Assembly: GCA_943736015.1 (NCBI GenBank)
Contig: OX031057.1
Coordinates: forward strand, 60,098,001 to 60,162,000
Direction: 5' to 3'
Source: Tridacna crocea
Taxonomy: Eukaryota; Mollusca; Bivalvia; Cardiida; Cardiidae
Length of the DNA: 64,000 nt
Position numbers and translations under genes: made by a program. Every line of letters starts with the position of its first letter. Within the stretch, counting starts at the first letter, position 1. Below, piece after piece: positions 20,975-31,250 of this stretch. The notes under the pieces were generated by a model. It was not told the origin of the DNA and did not search any database. It worked only from the letters and a program-made list of their open reading frames with translations.

Positions 20975-21812
20975 TGCATAGTGACTACACTATGACACAG
21001 TGTGTCATATTTGATGACGAACATTGACTACACTATGACACAGTGTGCCATATTTAATGACTGACTACACTATGACACAGTGTACCATATTTGATGACTG
21101 ACAGTGACTACACCATGACACAGTGTGCCATATTTGATGACTTACATTGACTACACTATGACACAGTGTGCCATATTTAATGACTGACTACACTATGACA
21201 CAGTGTGCATATTTGATGACTGACAATGACTACAATGTGACACAGTGTGCCATATTTGATGACTAACAGTGACTATACCATGACACAGAGTGCATTATTT
21301 GATGACTGACAGTGACTATACCATTTGATGACAAATAGTGATTACACCCTGACACAGTGTGCCATAATTATTTCATGACTGACAGTGACTACACTATGAC
21401 ACAGTGTGCCATAATTATTTCATGACTGACAGTGACTACACCATGACACAGTGTGCCATAATTATTTGATGACTGACAGTTACTACACCATTACACACTG
21501 TGCCATAATTATTTGATGACTGATAGGGACTACACCATGACACATTGTGCCATATTTGATGACTGACAGTGACTACACTATGACACAGTGTGCCATAATT
21601 ATTTGATGACTGACAGGGACAACACCATGACACAGTGTGCCTATCTGATGACCAACAGGGATTACACTGTGACACAGTGTGCCACAATTATTTTGATTAG
21701 TACATTTGATGACTGACAGTGACTACCTTATGACACAGTGTGCCAATTTAATGACTGACAATGACTACACCATGACAGTGTGCCATATTTGATAACTGAC
21801 AGTGACTATGTA
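20975..21812. repeat. Minisatellite, about 40-48 bp unit, about 18 copies
   Basis: Variable units of the form GACTACACTATGACACAGTG, TGCCATATTTGATGACTGAC. Some carry an extra ATAATT (CATAATTATTTGATGACTG), giving two unit lengths. Each unit has an imperfect dyad (CACTATGACACAGTG). Confidence 0.92.
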
Positions 21813-21835
21813 CAATTTTACTGTTTATATTGCCT

Positions 21836-22035
21836 TTTACCCCTTTAGCAAACAACAAAACTGTAAACGGATCTGAGTTGAAAGCACTTACAGACCACAT
21901 GTGAAACTTGGCCAAACTTTTGGATTTTTTTATTGACGGGTAGAAAAAATTACAAAAAAGGGTAAATATGCTGGTCACCAACATCTTCATTTTACTCAGA
22001 GGGCTGTCAAAACTAGGAATGTTCAGATAAAGGAT
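21836..22035 (-). repeat. TTAA-MITE, degenerate
   Basis: ACCCCTTTAGCAAACAACAA, TTGACGGGTAGAAAAAATTA, a weak hairpin, and TTCAGATAAAGGATATA. Confidence 0.5.
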
Positions 22036-22236
22036 ATACTCTTTACCACATTATCCTGAGGTATATGGACTCTAAAAATGGAGCCATGTGAAAATGTTGT
22101 TGGGAATGCAGAAAGAATTGGTAACCAGCCCTTCCCACAATGCCCTCAAAAATAAATTTTCATCATTTCAGCCCTATTTAAATTACTGTCTACAATTTAG
22201 ACAAGTCTGCAGTTTTGTTGTTTGGTAAAGAGTATA
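22033..22236 (+). repeat. TTAA-MITE, degenerate
   Basis: CTCTTTACCACATTATCCTG .. TTGTTGTTTGGTAAAGAG; the hairpin is mostly lost. Confidence 0.55.
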
Positions 22237-22312
22237 CTTAATTAGATTAAATCAGTCATTGTAGAACTGTAACTTTATGTCTTCCTTTACCTGTATGTTT
22301 TATTTTCAGCTT

Positions 22313-23290
22313 TTTATATGCCCAAAGGGTCGTATTATGTTATACCCTTGGTCGTCCCTCCGTCTGTCTGTCCATCCGTCTATCCATCCGTTAGCAATTT
22401 CATGTGTGTGCAACTCCTTCTACAGTTTCCATCAGAATTTTTTGAAACTTGCCACAATGAATCTCCATGATGTCTAGTTGTGCACCTGACTCTTAGAATT
22501 TGGATCGCTGTTTGCGTTATTAAATTATCTGCCCTTGATTTCTAAAATAACCAACTTTTCATTTTGAATTTTTGTTCAGGCCATAACTTCAGTACTATGA
22601 AAGGTATCAACTTGAAACTACATACACTGATGGAACACATTATGGAGAAGTGTGAGTTGCTGCCCTTTGTTAATTTTCAGTTTGAATTTTTGTCCAGGCC
22701 ATAACTTCCATACTATATAAGCTATTAACTTGGAACTTCATACACTGATAGAACCTATTATGGAGAAGTGCAGTGCACATGAACCATAACTCTGCCACCT
22801 TTATTTTTTGAGTTATTGCCTTTTGTTAATTTTCAGTTTGAATTTTTGTCCAGGCCATAACTTCCAAACTATAATTATAAGCTATTAACTTGGAACTTCA
22901 TACACTGATAGAACCCATCATGAAAAAGTGCACTGCACATGAACCATAACTCTGCCAACTTTACTTTTTTAAACTTCAATCCATCATCTTGAAACTTCAA
23001 ACGCTAATAGGACACATTATGAAGAAATGCAATTCACAAGAACCATAACTCTGCAATCCTTCTTTTTGAATTATTGCCCTTTGTTAGTTTTCACTTTGAA
23101 TTTTGGTCTGGGCCATAATTCCTAAAATATAAAAGCTATTATCTTAAACCTTCAAAGACTGATAGAACACCTTATGGAGAACACCTTGTGGATAAGAGCA
23201 ATTCACAAAATTTGTAACTGTACCACCCTTACTTTTTGATTATTGCCTTTTAATATTTTTCACATATGGAGAATAACTACTCTTCATTCA
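22313..23290 (+). repeat. TATATGCCC-headed repeat, about five units
   Basis: Head TATATGCCCAAAGGGTCGTA, with CCGTCTGTCTGTCCATCCGT. Then units of about 170 bp with CAGGCCATAACTTCC and ACACTGATAGAACCCAT. Same modular layout as the AGCTCACC elements but a different head. Confidence 0.75.
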
Positions 23291-23435
23291 TGGCCCATCC
23301 GTCATTTCACCTAATTTCACTGACAAGCCCCTTCAGGCGTATATTTTTATACATGTATTTCTTTTTTGACTTGACATTACTTTTTTCTGATTAAAATTCT
23401 TTTTATAGAATTGAACAGTTTCTCTGCCTTGTAAG

Positions 23436-24090
23436 CTTACTGAGCACATAGTGCTACAGGTGAGCTGTTTTGGTCATGCTGTGTCTGGCATGCCTGCCTA
23501 TCGTTTGTAGTCAATTTAAACTTGTGTGCTTTTTATAGGCCACATTTTTTTTTCAACTAATGTTTGATGACCCTGGTTTTGTCGACACTTAAGTTAGTGG
23601 CCTGTTAAAATATTGTGGAAGAGGAGAAAATACTTGTCCACTATGTTTGCTTTCCTTATGTGCACAATTCCTACCTAAGGAGTTATAGCTACATGTAATT
23701 TGCACAATTTGCCCCAAATCTGGTCCTTTCGTAGAGGGGTGAACTTGGTCAAAATGATTGTCTTCAAGAAATGTCAAATGAGTTTTAACCCTTTATCACA
23801 TGACCATCTTTTGGACTTTTCCAAATTAAATCTTTTTGCTAACAGCAAACTGAAAATGTCTAAAATGATGAAATTTGTTTTTGAAAGATTAGAAAGCATT
23901 GTGGGAAAAGGAGAAAATGCTGGTTACCAGCATTTTCTCCTTTTCCCACAATGCTTTCGAAAGGCTTCTCCATCAGGGTTGTTAAAACTCGTGACTGTGT
24001 GGTAAAGGGTTAAAATGGGTCATAAAATAGGTAAGCTTGTGTTAGCTCTAGAGACCACATTTTCATTGCAGTGCTCATGAGACCTGGGGC
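23436..24090 (+). repeat. Modular element copy 7 (type B), decayed and split
   Basis: Head TACTGAGCACATAGTGCTAC and AGGTGAGCTG. Type B text (TTGGTCAAAATGATTGTCTT) reaches 23784 and resumes at 24014 (AATGGGTCATAAAATAGG, TAGCTCTAGAGACCACATTT). A complete MITE lies between. Confidence 0.75.
23785..24013 (-). repeat. TTAA-MITE, type 1 core, with a readable target site
   Basis: 229 bp with a perfect hairpin. The flanks read ATGAGTT-TTAA .. TTAA-AATGGGTCAT. Uninterrupted type B units at 16.3-17.4 kb read GATGAGTTTGAAAATGGGTC, so one TTAA belongs to the target and the other is its duplicate. Confidence 0.93.
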
Positions 24091-24131
24091 CATATTCACC
24101 AACCATTCTTAAGAACATTCTTGATCTTATT
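24083..24131. repeat. Foldback MITE, left end only
   Basis: CCTGGGGCCATATTCACCAA and CCATTCTTAAGAACATTCTT; it switches abruptly into TTAA-MITE sequence. Confidence 0.75.
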
Positions 24132-24225
24132 CTGGTTACCAGCATTTTCTCCTTTTCCCACAATGTTTTCTAAAGGCTCCTTTCTCAAGGTTGTCAAAAA
24201 TAGGGATTGTGTGGTAATGGCTTAA
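24132..24225 (-). repeat. TTAA-MITE right half
   Basis: TCTGGTTACCAGCATTTTCT through GTGTGGTAATGGCTTAA. Confidence 0.8.
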
Positions 24226-24445
24226 CTCTTTACCAAAGGACAAAATTATAGACTTGTCCTAATTGAAAGCGTACGACAATATAAACACTACTCAAAAATT
24301 GAAACTTGACTTTAGAAGAGTAGAAAACATTGTGGGAAAAGGAGAAAATGCTGGTTATAAGCATTTTCTTCTTTTCCCACAATGTTTTATAGAGGCTTCT
24401 TTCTCAGGGTCATCTGAGTATTGATTGTGTGGTTTAATTGGTTAA
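24222..24445 (-). repeat. TTAA-MITE, type 1 core
   Basis: Shares TTAA with the half copy before it. TTAACTCTTTACCAAAGGAC to GTGGTTTAATTGGTTAA. The loop-side bases have changed (GGTTATAAGCAT). Confidence 0.85.
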
Positions 24446-24554
24446 ATAAATAGATTATTCTCTCAAATACTCAGAAAAGAGGTTCAGGGTCATAGTGGCC
24501 TTCTTTTCCATGTTGAACATTAGTAACTTCTTAAGTCACATGTATATCCTAAAT

Positions 24555-26103
24555 GGGATGCGGTCAAAACATACCCAAACCAAAACATACCCAAAAAATA
24601 AGTCAAAACACAGCCAAAAATAAAGTAAAAACGTACCCAAAATTTAAGTCAAAATGTACCCAAAGTAAAATTTTCTTTGTACCAATTTCAGTTTTAGTTA
24701 TAAATTAAAAACATCAGGTATCTTACCTTTTAAGGATGGTTTACATCCAAACTCACTTGGTATGCTTTTAATTCTTTAAAAATAACGCATGGTTTAAATA
24801 AAAAGTTACATTCAATTATGAGTGAAATGTTTATGTCAGGAATAATCAGCTGTAACAAACTAATTGTTTTTTTTTTTAAGTTAACAAAAAATAAGATAAA
24901 TCAAGTCAATTTAAGTTTAAAATGAAAATGTTAAGTGATATTTCGTTGAACATGTTTTTTAAAAAGCGTAAGTTACGTTTAATTACACAATCCATAGTAT
25001 TAACAATCCTTCTGTAAAATGTTTTTTTTTAAAACCCTGTAGGTAAAGTAGAAAATGTTGACAACAATTTTCTCCCATTTCTCACCATGTTTTTTCATGC
25101 TTCCAAATTTTATCTTATATGTTGTTTGCAAATGTTTTCAATCTGGAAGAGTCAAAGATTTTATTGTTTGGTAACGAGGTAAGTTTACAATATTTTCAGT
25201 GCAGTATATATCTGATAATATTCCCCCTGTAAAAAATGTTAGTATTTTATTTCACTGAAAAACTGTATAAATAATGATACTGGAATGATAAGTAGGTGTA
25301 GGTGTATCCATTTTTAGAGAATTTCCAGATTATAAAAATGTTACAAACAAGAACTTACAAAGGGTAGAAAAGGAAAATACGAGAAAAATTTTGCACCAGA
25401 GCATTTTACTGAATTTAAAAATATCAACCCTTCAGTTTTTCATCTGAAGGAAACTGTCTATGAAATCATAAAAATATTTACAAAGCATTTCAACATCACT
25501 TATCATGCAATCTACATCAGGTTGAATACCATTGAGAATAATGAATTTAATCATCACCTTTAGTTTGTTACACTCTTGAGTGTGCAAATTGCACCCTTTG
25601 TTATCCAAACAATGTAATTGTTGTATTTCATTTATTTAAATGTGCTGCTTCTTATAATTTTTTTTTTTCATGGATAAAATAGTAGATATTGATGATGATG
25701 GATGACAAAATCAATGTATCTGATGCTTTTTCCCTAGTATCAAGTGTATCTTTTTTTAGGGAGAGAGAGAGGGACAGAGAGACTTAATTTTATCATGAAG
25801 CATTTGATCAACTTAGCTCTGTTCTGTATTATGCTTCATTATTTGTTTTAATCATGTTAGGCAAATTTAAAATAAAGCAGAATTAAAAATCATCAATATC
25901 AAGATGGTGAAATAAATATTTTTGAGTAATTCATACAAAGATGGAAGACAAAAACACTATAAAAATCATCGGTACATTTTGACTTCACAATGGATACATT
26001 TGACCTCATGTTGCACCAGGTACGTTTTGACTCCACTTGGGTACGTTTTGAATCTGCTTGGGTACGTTTTGACTTGGGTGGTTTGGGTATGTTTTGATTT
26101 GTA
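24555..26103. mobile_element. Foldback-type element with tandem-subrepeat TIRs
   Basis: The left arm (24555-24665) consists of repeats such as GTCAAAACATACCCAAACC and AAAACGTACCCAAA. The right arm (about 26020-26103) is the reverse complement, for example TTGGGTACGTTTTGA and GTTTGGGTATGTTTTGAT. The arms are about 80-110 bp and built of units of about 18-23 bp. The 1.4-kb interior is AT-rich with no coding signal and contains a decayed TTAA-MITE. Directly repeated units inside the TIRs recall foldback elements. Confidence 0.75.
24985..25184 (+). repeat. TTAA-MITE, strongly decayed
   Basis: GTTGACAACAATTTTCTCCC .. TATGTTGTTTGCAAATGTTT .. TATTGTTTGGTAACGAGG inside the foldback-type element. Confidence 0.45.
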
Positions 26104-26329
26104 ACCCGTATTTTATAATCATAAATCAACCCTGCAACCATTTACCGATAGATCTTACTCCATAGTTAAACGATTTCTTAGAAATTGAGCATTCTGGAAA
26201 CACTTTTGGTAGATCTATATATCTAAAAGTGAAAATTTAATGCTTGTAGCCGGTATTTTCTCCTTTACCTCTAATGTTCTTTTACACAATTATTGACATA
26301 TTCCAAAATAAAAGCAACTGACAATTCAA

Positions 26330-26450
26330 TGAGCCATCCTCTGTGAAAAGGGAGCTTAATGCATCTGCGAAGAAAAGTATCGACTCAGGTCAGCCAGCGC
26401 GGTCCGTGCAGGCTGACCTGGGCTAAAACTTTTCGCTATCAATTTTATGT
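26330..26450. repeat. Short hairpin repeat (CAGGTCAGCC)
   Basis: CAGGTCAGCC at 26386-26395 pairs with GGCTGACCTG at 26411-26420 around a GC-rich loop. Flanks AAAAGTATCGACT and AAAACTTTTCGC are loosely symmetrical. Possibly a small MITE; only one copy here. Confidence 0.45.
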
Positions 26451-26558
26451 ATGTCCAAGGACCAGTTTTACTTATGATCAAGTCGTGTTATGGATTCATA
26501 AGCCTATTATGGCTTGTTTGGTATGATGTAGAACTAGCACAGAGATGCAATTAACTCT

Positions 26559-26792
26559 TAACCCATTACCACATAATCAGGTACTTTTGACGCCCCTGAG
26601 AAAGAAGCCTTTAGAAAACATTGTAGGAAAAGGAGAAAATGCTAACCAGGTAACCAGCATTTTCTCCTTTTCCCACAGTGTTTTCTACCCTTCCCAGAAC
26701 AAATTTCCATTTTTTAGTCACCTTTATTTTGTCGTCTGCAAATGCTTTCAATTTAGACCAGTCTAAAATTTTCTTGTGTGGTAAAGAGTTAA
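26559..26792 (+). repeat. TTAA-MITE, type 1 core
   Basis: TTAACCCATTACCACATAAT to GTGTGGTAAAGAGTTAA. The loop is enlarged by a short duplication (GCTAACCAGGTAACCAGC). Confidence 0.88.
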
Positions 26793-27010
26793 CCAAACGA
26801 CAATATTTCAGGCTTGTCCAAATCGAAAGCATTTGCAGACGACAAAATAAAAGTGACTGAAAATTTGAAATTTGTTTTTTGAAGGGTAGAAAACATTGTG
26901 GGAAAAGGAGAAAATGCTGATTACCAGCATTTTCTCCTTTCCCCACAATGTTTTCAGAAGGCTTCTTCCCCTGGGTCGTAAAAACCAGGGATTGATTGGT
27001 TAAGGGTTAA
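26789..27010 (-). repeat. TTAA-MITE, type 1 core
   Basis: Shares TTAA with the previous copy (the ACTCTTTACC part of the left end is lost). Good hairpin. Right end ATTGATTGGTTAAGGGTTAA, preceded by AAAAACCAGGG as in type 2 flanks. Confidence 0.87.
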
Positions 27011-27163
27011 GCTCCATTTACCCGGAGATGGAAATAAAATCGCTCGTAGTCTAGATCTAGCTCTCGATTTGTAAACATCGTGATTATGAATTACAGTAAG
27101 TTTTATTTAGACATCAGAAACGATAGCTCGCCGTCTTCAAGATTTCGTTGACGCAGTTCTATT

Positions 27164-27405
27164 TTACCCTTTACCAAACGATAAAATTCTAGACTTGTCC
27201 AAACTGAAAGTAGATCTACATACAGACGACAAAATAGACGTTACTCAGAAACAGAAATTTGTTTCTAGCACAGTAGCAGAAAAGAAAACTTTGTGGGAAA
27301 AGGAGAAAATGCTGGTTACCAGCATTTTCTCCTTTTCCCACAATGTTTTCGAAAGGCTTCCATCTCAGGGTCGTAAAAACCAGGGATTGTTTGGTGAAGG
27401 ATTAA
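27164..27405 (-). repeat. TTAA-MITE, type 1 core
   Basis: ACCCTTTACCAAACGATAAA to TTTGGTGAAGGATTAA with a perfect hairpin. An extra AGATCTACAT lies in the left subterminal part. Confidence 0.87.
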
Positions 27406-28123
27406 AGCGAGAGAAAAAAATGGCGTCGAGTCTGATGCTGACCACATAAAGTGTAAACTATTCACTAGTCACACATTGATAATTTAGTAGCGACTGAATC
27501 GATCAAATGCCGTATAGAGCATTTTGCTACATTTACTAGATCTAGATCTAAATTTTTCTGTGATTTTCTTGTTGAATTGATGTTCTTATAACATTCTATA
27601 TGTTAATCTATGATATAAATAGAAACGTTGGACATAGAAGATAAACAATTTAGTGTGTATGTGCATGAATTTGTGTGTTTCCAGTACACAGTGATATGAC
27701 TGCGTGTAGGCAGTAGGCCTACTTCGCCAATGAATTACACCATTGATCTATGCATGGATATTACATCGTGTAATCGCCTGAAATAAAACCCGGTAGAGAA
27801 ATATTTCTCGATTTCTCTCTCTTAAAGTTCATCATTCTACTGAAAATTCTTCTGTGTATTTAAAAGTGCGTTGATGGCGGGGAGATAATGTTGCCTTATG
27901 AGTTATGTCACACGACTAACTTTGAAGTTGAAAGGTTTGTGAATTATACTTTATATATAGAGATCTACTAGATCTAGGCCTAGATTACATAGATTTACTT
28001 ACGATACATATTCGCCTCTTAGATCCATAGATCTACCCCTCTCAGTTTTATAAAATGGTATTTAAAGACACTTAGAAAATGGCAAATTGCATGTCGCCAT
28101 CACTTTATAATAGATCATGCGGT
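27406..28123. other. AGATCT-rich unique sequence
   Basis: No gene seen. TAGATC/AGATCT motifs are unusually frequent here and just outside (27049, 27537, 27962, 28022, 28329). Confidence 0.4.
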
Positions 28124-28126
28124 AAC

Positions 28127-28850
28127 TTTACCAAACGGCAAAACTTAAGACTGTTCCAAATTGAAAGCACTTGTAGCAGAAGACAAAATAAATGTAACTC
28201 AAAAGTATACGTTTGTTTCCGGCACTGTAAAAAACGGTGTGAGTAAAGCATTTTCTCCGTTTCCCACAATGTTTTTTAAGTTTTTTATCTCAGAATTTTC
28301 ACATCACACCAAATTAAGAAATATATATAGATCTATCACTGAAATTTATATGAAAAAGCAATACAGATCATCAGTAATTAAGAATCATAAAATTACAAAA
28401 GGAATTTTTTTGTGGTATTCCCCTAAAAGTCTACGTAGCCTCTTAAGCTATATTTAGATTTCCCGCCAAAATCAAAAAAAGCATTGTGGGAATGTTAAGT
28501 GACTTGCACGTGACTTGTGACTATTAAATTCCATAACATAACAAATATTTGGTTATTTTCCATATTGTCTAGAACTTCGGATGCTATGTTTGAAGCTTCG
28601 TTTGTATATTTCCGGTATGTAAATGAGCGAGTTGCTCATGTAAAAATAGACCGTGTTTCCCTTCAGTGTCGACCTGGGCTGTAGTAAATCTCTAATTTAT
28701 CTAGCTGTCAGATGGTTTTCGACTACTGGGGTTTAATGAATGAAAATTATAAGGCTTTGGGAGTACAAGGATGATTTTTTTTTGTAAAATTTTGTCCCAA
28801 AATCTGAGGGCCACCTTCAAAAACCAGGGATTGTTTGGTAAAGGGTTTTA
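28127..28850 (-). repeat. TTAA-MITE split by a 530-bp repeat
   Basis: Left part 28127-28293 (ACCAAACGGCAAAACTTAAG to TTTTTTATCTCAG) and right end 28822-28850 (AAAAACCAGGGATTGTTTGG, TAAAGGG). The 530-bp repeat lies between. Confidence 0.8.
28294..28821 (-). repeat. 530-bp dispersed repeat, copy 1
   Basis: Matches 55134-55682 in inverse orientation over its length, for example GAATTTTCACATCACACCAA, AATGAGCGAGTTGCTCATGT and TCCCAAAATCTGAGGGCCAC. No coding sequence seen. Both copies sit inside TTAA-MITE remnants. Confidence 0.85.
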
Positions 28851-28854
28851 TACC

Positions 28855-29022
28855 AAGTCCAATTTTGGACAGGCCCAAACATATTGAAATCTGTTGTTCA
28901 AAGATGACAGTAAAGTGTAGCTAGGATAATGAGGTAATAGATCTATTGGGAAGAAAGAAAAAAATGCTGGTCAACAGCATTTTCTCGTTTTGTCACAATA
29001 TTTTCATAAAAAACTTTCCCGG
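28855..29022 (-). repeat. TTAA-MITE, degenerate
   Basis: AAGTCCAATTTTGGACAGGC, then AAAAATGCTGGTCAACAGCA and TTTTCTCGTTTTGTCACAAT. Confidence 0.55.
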
Positions 29023-29092
29023 CCTCTCGTCTGGGCGCCGTGCGACATTCAGACATTTTTCTCAAGCAGTCACAAATCAAACGGGGCATCGG

Positions 29093-29458
29093 CCGGTGTA
29101 ATGCAAAGAAATGACCCCCATTACAAAATGACCCACGGTCATTTCTCGACGTAGAGGAATGACCCATGGGTCATTTCTCTACGTAAAGAAATGACCCATG
29201 GGTAATTTCTCGACGTAGAATAATGACCCGGGTCATTTCTCGACATAGAGGAATGACCCATGGGTCATTTCTCGACGTAGAATAATGACTCGGGTCATTT
29301 TTCTACGTAGTGAAATGACCAAATGGGTCATTCCTCTATAGTGACCCATGGGTCATTCCTCTACGTCGAGAAATGACACATGGGTCATTCCTCTACGTCG
29401 AGAAATGACCCGTGGGTCATTTTGTAATCATTGGGGTTATTTCTTTGCATTACACCGG
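29093..29458. repeat. ATGACCC hairpin-array element, long copy
   Basis: TIRs CCGGTGTAATGCAAAGAAAT at the left and ATTTCTTTGCATTACACCGG at the right (allowing small changes). The interior is a run of about eight palindromes such as ATGACCCATGGGTCAT joined by TTCTCGACGTAGAGGA or its complement. A short relative lies at 47050-47190. Confidence 0.88.
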
Positions 29459-29479
29459 CAGTTTCTTCGTAAATGCCAT

Positions 29480-30350
29480 GCATGCACTTTTCAGTTCAGA
29501 AAGGCACCGGGCAAGGATTGGACGGCGACCGGACGGAAAACTTTCAGAATTTGTGCCGCCGTCCGGCTAGCTACAGAGGCGTGTCATACTGTCCAAGGAT
29601 GACGCGCCTCTTTAGCCACGTTTGACCCACACAGTCCTCACTCTGCAGCCTCGCCCAGCACGCTCTTAATTGCATACAGCAGCAGCTGCTATTACATTTC
29701 TCTGCCTTCGGCGAGCAGCTTGCAATCTCTCTTGATACAGGGGAAGATTCAGCAGATTTTGTGGTGCTATAAGTTATATAAGTGCCATTTTCATTTCAGA
29801 AACTGATTAATTATCACGAGGTAAGATATCAATATACACTTTTAAAATATACTGATCATGTTGCCAAAGTATGTGTTTGCTGTCCGGTCGCCGTTCGGAA
29901 AGAATTAACAAAATCAATGCCGCACGGCAATCTGATGGTCACTGGACGGTGCCCGGACGAACATTTATAATCTCGCAGTGCCCGTTCGGGCTCTGTCTGG
30001 CGCCTGGACGACGGACAACGGATGCAGTTCGGTCGCCGAACGATTTGGAGAAAAACATTCTCATAAAAGTCGGCCGGACGCCATCCGATTTCTGAAGGCA
30101 TCGTCTGGTCACCGGACGGAGCCCGGCTGATGAGTTAACAGGCTCTCCTAAGACCTAAAAATCGTCCGGTCGCCGTCCAGTTGTAACTTTTTCGTAATCT
30201 TAGAACAGGCGCCGGACGGCGTCTCAAAATTGAACTGCCGCCTTTCAAATTGAATTGCCACCGGACGGTCGCCGTGCGGTCCCCAGACGATTTTGTCAAT
30301 CTGAAAAACTCGCCGTCCGGCGGCAGTTGGTTATTTGTTACTGGGGCATA
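29480..30350. repeat. GC-rich dispersed CCGGACGG/CCGTCCGG motif array
   Basis: About a dozen clusters of CCGGACGG, GTCGCCGTCCGG, GCGCCGGACGGCG and variants, in both orientations, mostly 30-60 bp apart in the second half and separated by ordinary sequence. Clearly richer in G+C than its surroundings. Small open frames overlap it but none shows a family signature. Function unknown. Confidence 0.6.
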
Positions 30351-30888
30351 AGACCCGCGCAATTGAACATTTCCAACCCTGCGTTTTGATCTAGATTTCC
30401 GCAGGAAGAAACTGCGTGGTAATCTCTCAAATTTGCCTATTAATCTATTTGTTGAATCTCCTCCACGCTATATCTGTATATATACGATCCCTGCTGCAAG
30501 TAATCATTTAGTTAAAGTCTTAAAATCTGAGTTTTCTTCTTCTTTTTTTTTCTTCATTTTCTTTTATTTGAAAGAAAAAAAAATCCTATTTTTTATTTCC
30601 AACTCGATTTATCAATTTATGATTGCCATTACGATGTTAGTGCGTAACTGGAACAAAATTGTCGTCAAAAATGAAATGAAAACTTAGTGCAGTATTAGAA
30701 AGCCAAAAGTAAAAATGGGCGACTCTAAAAAAATGTAATGTCATAAAGGGAATGACAGAATCTAAGTTGAGAGAAATTGTCAGACCCTTTTGCCTTGTCT
30801 TTGATTGTGTATACTAGTATTGTTCTGTGTTGTAAATTTCATTCTTGTAACATAACTTGGCAATAAAATATGTTTAAATTGAACTCCA
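30351..30888. other. Spacer, nothing recognised
   Basis: AT-rich; no gene or repeat identified. Confidence 0.4.
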
Positions 30889-31250
30889 CGTTGTATGCGC
30901 ATGTCATATTCTTCGAAGATTCGACATGTCTTATATGACGCACCACTCTCCCCAGATTGTAGTATTACGCGCTATAAAGTAGCAATGGAGAAAATGGCTT
31001 TTATCAAAACGTTTGAGGAAAATTCAGGCCTGTTTTAGCTCCAGATTTCTTTATGCTGCTGATCCTAGCTGGATGAATCGCACCAGGCAGCCTTTAGAGT
31101 AAATATTCATTATACGCCCGAAGGGTCGCATTATTTTAGTTTAAAATTTAAAGTAACGGTTGTCGCGTGGAAAGTGGTCCGTTTCTGTACCCAGGATGCC
31201 CAAATTGGATAGATATGTACTTGTAAAATGCCATTTAGCTGAAGATAATG
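30889..31250 (-). repeat. Mutator-like MITE candidate, copy 1
   Basis: CGTTGTATGCGCATGTCATA to AGCTGAAGATAATG, about 362 bp, matching 40228-40584 in inverse orientation. Flanks TTGAACTCCA and GTCTACTCCA agree in 7 of 10 positions, as expected for a decayed 10-bp duplication. Confidence 0.75.

Noticed and set aside
21436-21687. Open frame with repeated HTVSQC-like units
   Set aside because: It is the translation of the minisatellite, not a gene.
20975-21812. CRISPR-like array
   Set aside because: Units are continuous diverged tandem repeats with no unique spacers, in animal DNA.
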